DNA of 11,951 bases, from the NCBI GenBank assembly GCA_964455635.1, contig CAYVWX010000085.1, forward strand, positions 1 to 11,951. The letters are read 5' to 3'. The notes beneath the pieces are model-generated. The model saw only the letters and a program-made list of their open reading frames with translations, was not told the DNA's origin and made no database searches. Positions within the stretch are counted from its first letter, which is position 1; each line of letters starts with the position of its first letter. Source of the DNA: B16-G9 sp964455635. Its GTDB lineage: Bacteria > Bacteroidota > Bacteroidia > Bacteroidales > F082. A program made the position numbers and the translations under genes. This document shows positions 7,901 to 11,951 of this stretch, piece by piece.

Positions 7901-7991
7901 TCTAATCGAAAAAGGTTCGCAGGTAACTGTTGACGGACGTGTTATAAAAGGTAAGCGTAAAAAAGTTGCTAAGATTTTTTATCAAAAGTAA
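4986..7991 (+). CDS. Lipoprotein with CotH-kinase-like domain and C-terminal parallel beta-helix
   Basis: 1001-residue envelope lipoprotein. The signal peptide ends in lipobox LFSC with the acylated Cys at residue 20. The next residues (VKKQ) lack the acidic surface-export signal of many Bacteroidota lipoproteins, so a periplasm-facing location is possible. Residues about 70-180 resemble a jelly-roll carbohydrate-binding or galactose-binding fold (VRPDWYFKVSVWRK, WEKLELKFW, DTVFFDDITIERL). Residues about 185-575 match the CotH kinase family: RLKGDWLDHLEGFKWS (240-255), FSVQTP and EW (272-286), RYGF plus NGKNLGLYAWEEHF (301-323). Also present are WHNMRYYYNP (432-441) and LEPVAYDC (446-453). 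D452 fits the first Asp of the family's WDxD motif; the second Asp position is Tyr454. About 700-985 is a run of short beta-strand turns (NCVFKHTFSDAF, GNDAIDFSGS, GDKGVSAGEG) typical of a right-handed parallel beta-helix. CotH proteins can be protein kinases, but substrate and activity here are unknown. Its 3' end overlaps the convergent transporter gene by 23 bp. Confidence 0.8.
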   Translation: MRRYLYLLGILFLTAGLFSCVKKQACNFPVGKVTVNLEKTDTSGRYFTSKGPVKLLTRSVSQSYTLKKHSGKHSVFVDKKHPFALNTMFTVRPDWYFKVSVWRKSVDGKGVAVVSAAKSGKFYKIISKVVEKDKNGWEKLELKFWTSPLFTCDTLNFYVWKSSSKDTVFFDDITIERLKGERFPVYDMEYFKLMTDTAAYEKLYRNRRAAFARGVLQSTGDDWVKGMVFWNHEVSKVKLRLKGDWLDHLEGFKWSYRIKIKKEKAWNRLRTFSVQTPISRFGAAEWFVHHIYDSQQVLTTRYGFMPLSMNGKNLGLYAWEEHFEKQLVEYHRYREGPILRFYEDANWDANRYLAHHKKPANSDFFDAAVIKPFGESKILKDRNLFRSFVIGQNLLYQYKYRLKPASDIFNVDALAKFYALSDVLMTRHGIIWHNMRYYYNPVLCKLEPVAYDCYTETGFLDWVGRPIYGWIESDEGGNHHGQYLMGRALFNDFNFLKRYTQYLEKYSSPAFLNSVTQKYGREAEGYDSLIRMEYPDMKFDTAFLFSNAKKVRKLLPGFKKYVQHRIKNRQEFANKPWKADFDSTLEPYFVSHLTYAYVMQNELDSVQIRMVNLYPGKLRLRAFIRKNKRYTVSPDKQIVLPAFKNDKNNYKDFSLTQLPQSLVVYLAGADTEFVVPVYPWRQPTGNESPWQLLKSQSPFPDTTLVKYVSGDTVFVKRGKVTLNHKVMIPQGYKVLFSRGTTIDLINNASIISYSPVFMKGTEKEPVNIISSDGSANGFAVLQAAYRSKLDYVNFKALNTLSFKGWNLSGAVTFYESDVDVLHTAFLNNSCEDALNIVRSAFLIKNCVFKHTFSDAFDSDFSTGLVDSVAFIQVGNDAIDFSGSKISVKNSTVSGAGDKGVSAGEGTDLTVDNLKISRANIGLASKDLSVLTVNNAEVLNCKYGVVLLQKKPEYGPAVMKLTGVKLTGNQTDYLIEKGSQVTVDGRVIKGKRKKVAKIFYQK

Positions 7992-10900
7992 GTTTTTTTA
8001 CAAGTTTTGTAATGGCGACTTTTCTAAGGAGGCTTTTGTCTTCACGCACATAGTTGCTAAGCATTTCGTTTTGAATTGAAAGCGTTGAAAGGGTTAGCTT
8101 GTCCCAGGTGGCGTTTAGTCGCTCGTTGATACTCAACTCCATATTTTCACGTAAAATTTTTGTTTGGGCGGTCAGCTTATCAATTGCTTTTAACAGGTTT
8201 TTTTGCTCGGTGGTGATTTTTTCAGAATTTATCCGGCGTATTAAGGCGTTGAGTTCGCCGTATTGCGCGGTCAGCAGTTCGGCATTGTTTCTGTAAAGTC
8301 GTTCAAGCGAAGTTAATAGGTCGTTGTTAACAATGTGGTTAAGTAATTCCGACAGATTTACTGCCGTATTCTCACTTAGGTTAAATTGATGTGTTTTATA
8401 ATCTTGAAACTTTTCATCGTTAAACAGTATGATGCGGTTTGGAAAACGACTTAACAAGTTGTTAATCGTTTGTTTATCACTTTCGTACAGCTGATGGAAT
8501 TCCCTGAGGAATGCTTCCGGAGTTTTAACGGGAGGTAACGCTTTAGCGGTAGCAAATTGTTGCGTAGGTTGCTGAGTTAATTTTTTTACTGTCAACAAAG
8601 TATTTTGATAAAATTGATTGTATTTGCGGTTGAAAAGGTTAACATCATTTATAAGTATATATCTGAGTCTCAATTTAAAAGCCAGAAGTTGCAGCGAAAC
8701 CATTCTGGAATTGGAAATAATTTGCCGGTTTTTAATCCATGTCTCTTCAAAACCGAGCACCTCTTTTTCGGCATTTTTCATGGTTACTATGGCTTTCCTT
8801 CCGGGAATCCGTTTCCAGCCGTAGGGTGTGTTGCACAAGGCAATCGACTTGTTAAACGACCGTGTTATTCCCGCGATAATCGAATTTTCGATAATTGTTC
8901 GACTTTGTTTAGCGCTGTATTTCAGCTCGTTAATAAGTTCTTCAAACGAAATCTCTTTTTCCGAAAGGGTTTTTATTACCTCCTTATATTGTACGTTTGA
9001 ATAGTATTTTCCTATCTGATATTGTTCGATCAAATCGTTAAGTTTACTGAGTTTCAGTTCCATTTTAAAAACAGCATAGCCCAGTTCTTTTAACATTTCA
9101 AGCCATGAGGGAGCCAAATCGGCCAGCAAAATACGCTCTTTAATTTTTGAAAGGGGAGTGGTAAAGTTCAGTTGTTCTTTTAACAACAACTCCTCGCCGG
9201 GAGCAAGGTTAAAGGTTTGCATCATCTGCTCTCTTTCGCTTTGGCTGAGTGTAATGGTAATTTCGTCGGGTAATAGTTTTGTTAACGCAACCTGCATATC
9301 GTGCAAGTTATTTACCAGTGTTTCTGTTTTACCTTTAAATATTGCTTCATTGTCGTGGTAAAATTTTTTGGTGAGGTTTATGGTTTTTGTGGTAAGTTTC
9401 AGGTTTTGGGTGGTAATAAATATCCGCAGGTCATCATCCTGGTCTTTAAGCTTTTGATGAATGATTTCATAAGATGATTTCCATGACTTTTCGATGTGGG
9501 AGATGAATAAATACCATTTTGAAAAGATGGGGTCGAGATGCTGCTCCAGGATGGATTTTGTAAACTGGATGTAATGTTCGTAATAGCGGTTAATCTCTGC
9601 CTCAAAGGTACTTGAAACAGGCTTTGCCAGCGATGGAATTTTAACAATAGCATCTTTTTTGTCGTCCGTAAACCCTCTTTGGCCTATTCCCGGTATAAAA
9701 CCAATGTGGAGTTCTCTAAACAGCGAAGAGGCTTTAACCATGGCGGTTGTGCCGATGTTTAAACAGAGCCGGTCGGTATTTTTTATAAATGCCTCTTCCT
9801 TTCCTTTAACAATATCGGGGAATCCCAGAAAAACCAGATCGGTATTAATCGACTCTTGTTTGATGATATCGTAAATCGACCTTTTATCTATTTCGTTGTT
9901 AATAACCCTGATTTCAGCTTCTATGCGCATGTTTGTCAATACATTGCGGGCGTCGCGCTCAATCCACGATTTGTTTTCGTTTTTCTGGTTTACAATCATA
10001 ATACGAACGCGGGCATTACGCCACTCGTAAGTGCTGTGAATAAATTTAATTAACGCCAGTACAAAGTTTCCGTTGTTGGAACCACCTCGCCACCACACGT
10101 CGATGGTGCTGTAACTGCCAAAGCCCCGTTCTTTATCGTAGTCAAGTAAAATAACATTCAGGTTGAGCTTTATCAAACGGTTAATCATTTGCACAAAACG
10201 TTTCGGATTGCTGCTGTTTCGTCCCCATCCCATTAAAACGGTGTTGGGTTCAATACCGCTAAAGCCATAGATGGAAGCAATGGTTTCGATGCCTTTAAAC
10301 ACATCGTTGCACTCCAGTTTTTGTGCAAAAATGCCTTTGTTACGCTCTGTATTTTCGTCGATAATGGTTTGGCGGTGACCCGGAAAAAGCTCCCGAGCCG
10401 ATTCGTTTAAAATTAAATCGAAATTTGAAACCATACCAAGCTGAGCCGCCAGTGCTTTGCCGAATTCGATAAGATAAGGTCTTTTTTTTGTTCCGCCGCT
10501 AAACAAAAGGATGTTTGGTTTCCAGTTTTGTTCGTTGGTTTTTTGCCTGTTTAGTTTGTGTAAGATGCTGCGAACCAAGGCAATATTTACGCTCTCCCAA
10601 ACGCTGGTCATGCGCCGGTGGTGGTGTTTGCGGCTTATGTAATAGTAAATAATACCCAAAATGATTAAGGCCGCAAACATATTAACCATGTCGAGTTTAA
10701 ACATAATCATAAAGCTGGCAATAAACCCTGTGATGCCCACCCAAACCGGAACATTAAACGATGGCCTGAAATCGGCACTTGCCCATTTTTCCAAGGCAAA
10801 AGCGAGATTAATAAAGCCGTAGGCTGTTAAATAAAACATGGTTACAATGCCGGCAATAATGTTTAAATCACCGATAAGCACCCCGAGTTCCGATATTATA

Positions 10901-11910
10901 AAAGTGAACAGCAGTGCGTTGCGTGGTTCGTTGCTGATGCCATACCCTTTGGCAAAAACTTTTGGAACAATGTGGTCGTTGGCCACCGCCTGCAGTATCC
11001 TCGGCCCTCCTAAAATACCACCCAGTGCCGATGATAGCGTGGCTCCCCATATTCCGGCAACAACCAAAGCCGGAATCCATGCCAGTCGTAATAAAAAGTT
11101 GTAATCGGTAAGCAGCAGACTGCGATTTACAAACAGTACAAAACTGATTCCCAATAAAAGATAAACTACAAACCCGATAATGATAGCCCACATGGTGCCT
11201 TTCGGAATGTCTTTTTTAGGGTCTTTTAAATCGCCCGACATGGCTACTCCTGCCGTAAAGCCTGTTACTGCCGGAAAAAATACGGCAAACACAACTTCAA
11301 ACGAAAAATCTTTAAATGGCGTAATATCAATACCTGCAGCCCGGGGCTCTAAGGCCGGGTGGACAAAAAATCCTACAAAAATTGAAATTAACGACAGGGC
11401 AATGGCCGTTAATATAATAAACTGGGTTTTAATGGCTATATTGGTACTGATAAAAGCAATTATTACTAAAATTACTAAAACAGCTGTCCCGATAATACGG
11501 GTGGTATTCAGACTGTCAGGAGCCATGCCCAGGGTTTGAACCCATCCCTGAATGGTTGGAATGGAGAGAAAACTTTCGGTAAAACCAATAATGTATAGCG
11601 AAATGCTTAATGCGGTGCCCACAAACAGTGTTATGCCTATGGAGCCCCCCATGGGTAAGCCTAACGAGCGTGACAGAATGTAGTAAATCCCACCTGCTTT
11701 TATGCGCTTATCGGTGGCTATCGACGAAATGCTTAATCCGGTGGTAAACGAAATAACATGCGCCAGTAATATAACGGCAATAATGCCTGTAAGGCCTGCA
11801 ACGCCTGCAACCCACCCCAAACGAAGGTACATAATAACACCTAATATGGTTAGTATTGAAGGGGTAAAAACACCTGAAAAAGCACCAAATTTTTTAGCTT
11901 TGCCTGTCAT
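7969..11910 (-). CDS. SLC12-type cation-chloride cotransporter homologue with long unassigned C-terminal extension
   Basis: 1313-residue inner-membrane protein. Residues 12-425 hold about 12 hydrophobic segments of the APC/LeuT fold. SLC12 signatures are clear: TM1 LTILGVIMYLRLGWV (20-34), TM6 FFPAVTGFTAGVAMSGDL (211-228) followed by IPKGT, TM8 ATLSSALGG (290-298), then FAKGYG and NEP (319-329). The cytoplasmic SLC12 C-terminal domain follows (about 464-725): ILLFSGG and RPYLIEF (467-483), NTVLMGWG (556-563), TIDVWW (602-607), DLVFLGFPD (691-699). Residues equivalent to the Na and K sites of human NKCC1 are largely kept (see finding), so I infer Na-K-Cl-type symport. Residues about 730-1313 are polar, helix-rich and match nothing I know; 1195-1290 look coiled-coil-like. 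The N-terminus before TM1 is only about 11 residues, so the eukaryotic kinase-docking tail is absent. ATG at 11910 directly precedes TM1; only 41 bases of upstream DNA are visible, with no clear promoter or Shine-Dalgarno. Confidence 0.88.
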   Translation of the reverse strand: MTGKAKKFGAFSGVFTPSILTILGVIMYLRLGWVAGVAGLTGIIAVILLAHVISFTTGLSISSIATDKRIKAGGIYYILSRSLGLPMGGSIGITLFVGTALSISLYIIGFTESFLSIPTIQGWVQTLGMAPDSLNTTRIIGTAVLVILVIIAFISTNIAIKTQFIILTAIALSLISIFVGFFVHPALEPRAAGIDITPFKDFSFEVVFAVFFPAVTGFTAGVAMSGDLKDPKKDIPKGTMWAIIIGFVVYLLLGISFVLFVNRSLLLTDYNFLLRLAWIPALVVAGIWGATLSSALGGILGGPRILQAVANDHIVPKVFAKGYGISNEPRNALLFTFIISELGVLIGDLNIIAGIVTMFYLTAYGFINLAFALEKWASADFRPSFNVPVWVGITGFIASFMIMFKLDMVNMFAALIILGIIYYYISRKHHHRRMTSVWESVNIALVRSILHKLNRQKTNEQNWKPNILLFSGGTKKRPYLIEFGKALAAQLGMVSNFDLILNESARELFPGHRQTIIDENTERNKGIFAQKLECNDVFKGIETIASIYGFSGIEPNTVLMGWGRNSSNPKRFVQMINRLIKLNLNVILLDYDKERGFGSYSTIDVWWRGGSNNGNFVLALIKFIHSTYEWRNARVRIMIVNQKNENKSWIERDARNVLTNMRIEAEIRVINNEIDKRSIYDIIKQESINTDLVFLGFPDIVKGKEEAFIKNTDRLCLNIGTTAMVKASSLFRELHIGFIPGIGQRGFTDDKKDAIVKIPSLAKPVSSTFEAEINRYYEHYIQFTKSILEQHLDPIFSKWYLFISHIEKSWKSSYEIIHQKLKDQDDDLRIFITTQNLKLTTKTINLTKKFYHDNEAIFKGKTETLVNNLHDMQVALTKLLPDEITITLSQSEREQMMQTFNLAPGEELLLKEQLNFTTPLSKIKERILLADLAPSWLEMLKELGYAVFKMELKLSKLNDLIEQYQIGKYYSNVQYKEVIKTLSEKEISFEELINELKYSAKQSRTIIENSIIAGITRSFNKSIALCNTPYGWKRIPGRKAIVTMKNAEKEVLGFEETWIKNRQIISNSRMVSLQLLAFKLRLRYILINDVNLFNRKYNQFYQNTLLTVKKLTQQPTQQFATAKALPPVKTPEAFLREFHQLYESDKQTINNLLSRFPNRIILFNDEKFQDYKTHQFNLSENTAVNLSELLNHIVNNDLLTSLERLYRNNAELLTAQYGELNALIRRINSEKITTEQKNLLKAIDKLTAQTKILRENMELSINERLNATWDKLTLSTLSIQNEMLSNYVREDKSLLRKVAITKLVKKLTFDKKS

Positions 11911-11951
11911 TATTCTTTTTTAAAATTACTACTCACCGGTAAATAATTATA

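Noticed and set aside
8605..9000. Plus-strand frame of 131 codons opposite the transporter extension
   Set aside because: The opposite strand is continuous with the SLC12 protein frame. This frame has no recognisable domain or upstream promoter box. It would only gain weight if the extension proved not to be translated.
1..11951. Defence system, prophage, integrative element or toxin-antitoxin pair
   Set aside because: No nuclease, integrase, transposase, phage structural or toxin-like gene was found; gene content is housekeeping, envelope and transport.

Overview
The window looks like a chromosomal segment from a free-living or gut member of the Bacteroidota, probably near Bacteroidales/Marinilabiliales. 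Three things point there: a type IX secretion (T9SS) C-terminal sorting domain on a C25-type protein, TAnnTTTG-type -7 promoter boxes with no Shine-Dalgarno sequences, and a folK-deoxynucleoside kinase gene pair. Composition is AT-leaning throughout and I see no island boundary, phage, transposase, CRISPR array, tRNA or rRNA.

Layout: positions 1-420 carry no gene. They hold short hairpin repeats (two copies of a 15-mer palindrome around a third hairpin) and a strong bidirectional terminator. Next, on the minus strand, is a 988-residue PorU/gingipain-like C25 protein (421-3387) in which the catalytic His and Cys positions are both replaced. A 268-bp gap follows. Then comes the minus-strand pair folK (4299-4796) and a deoxynucleoside kinase (3656-4291), 7 bp apart. 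A 189-bp divergent promoter region separates folK from a plus-strand lipoprotein of 1001 residues (4986-7991) that combines a CotH-kinase-like domain with a C-terminal parallel beta-helix. Its 3' end overlaps, tail to tail by 23 bp, a minus-strand gene (7969-11910) for a 1313-residue homologue of the eukaryotic SLC12 cation-chloride cotransporters. That protein carries a C-terminal extension of about 580 residues that I cannot assign.

The genes do not form one pathway. folK and the kinase are a metabolic pair (folate and deoxynucleotide salvage). The C25-like protein and the CotH/beta-helix lipoprotein are cell-envelope proteins. The SLC12-like protein is an inner-membrane ion transporter. 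I found no obvious multi-gene novel system. The most interesting items are the predicted dead C25 peptidase, the long unassigned extension on a bacterial Na-K-Cl-type cotransporter, and the CotH plus beta-helix architecture.
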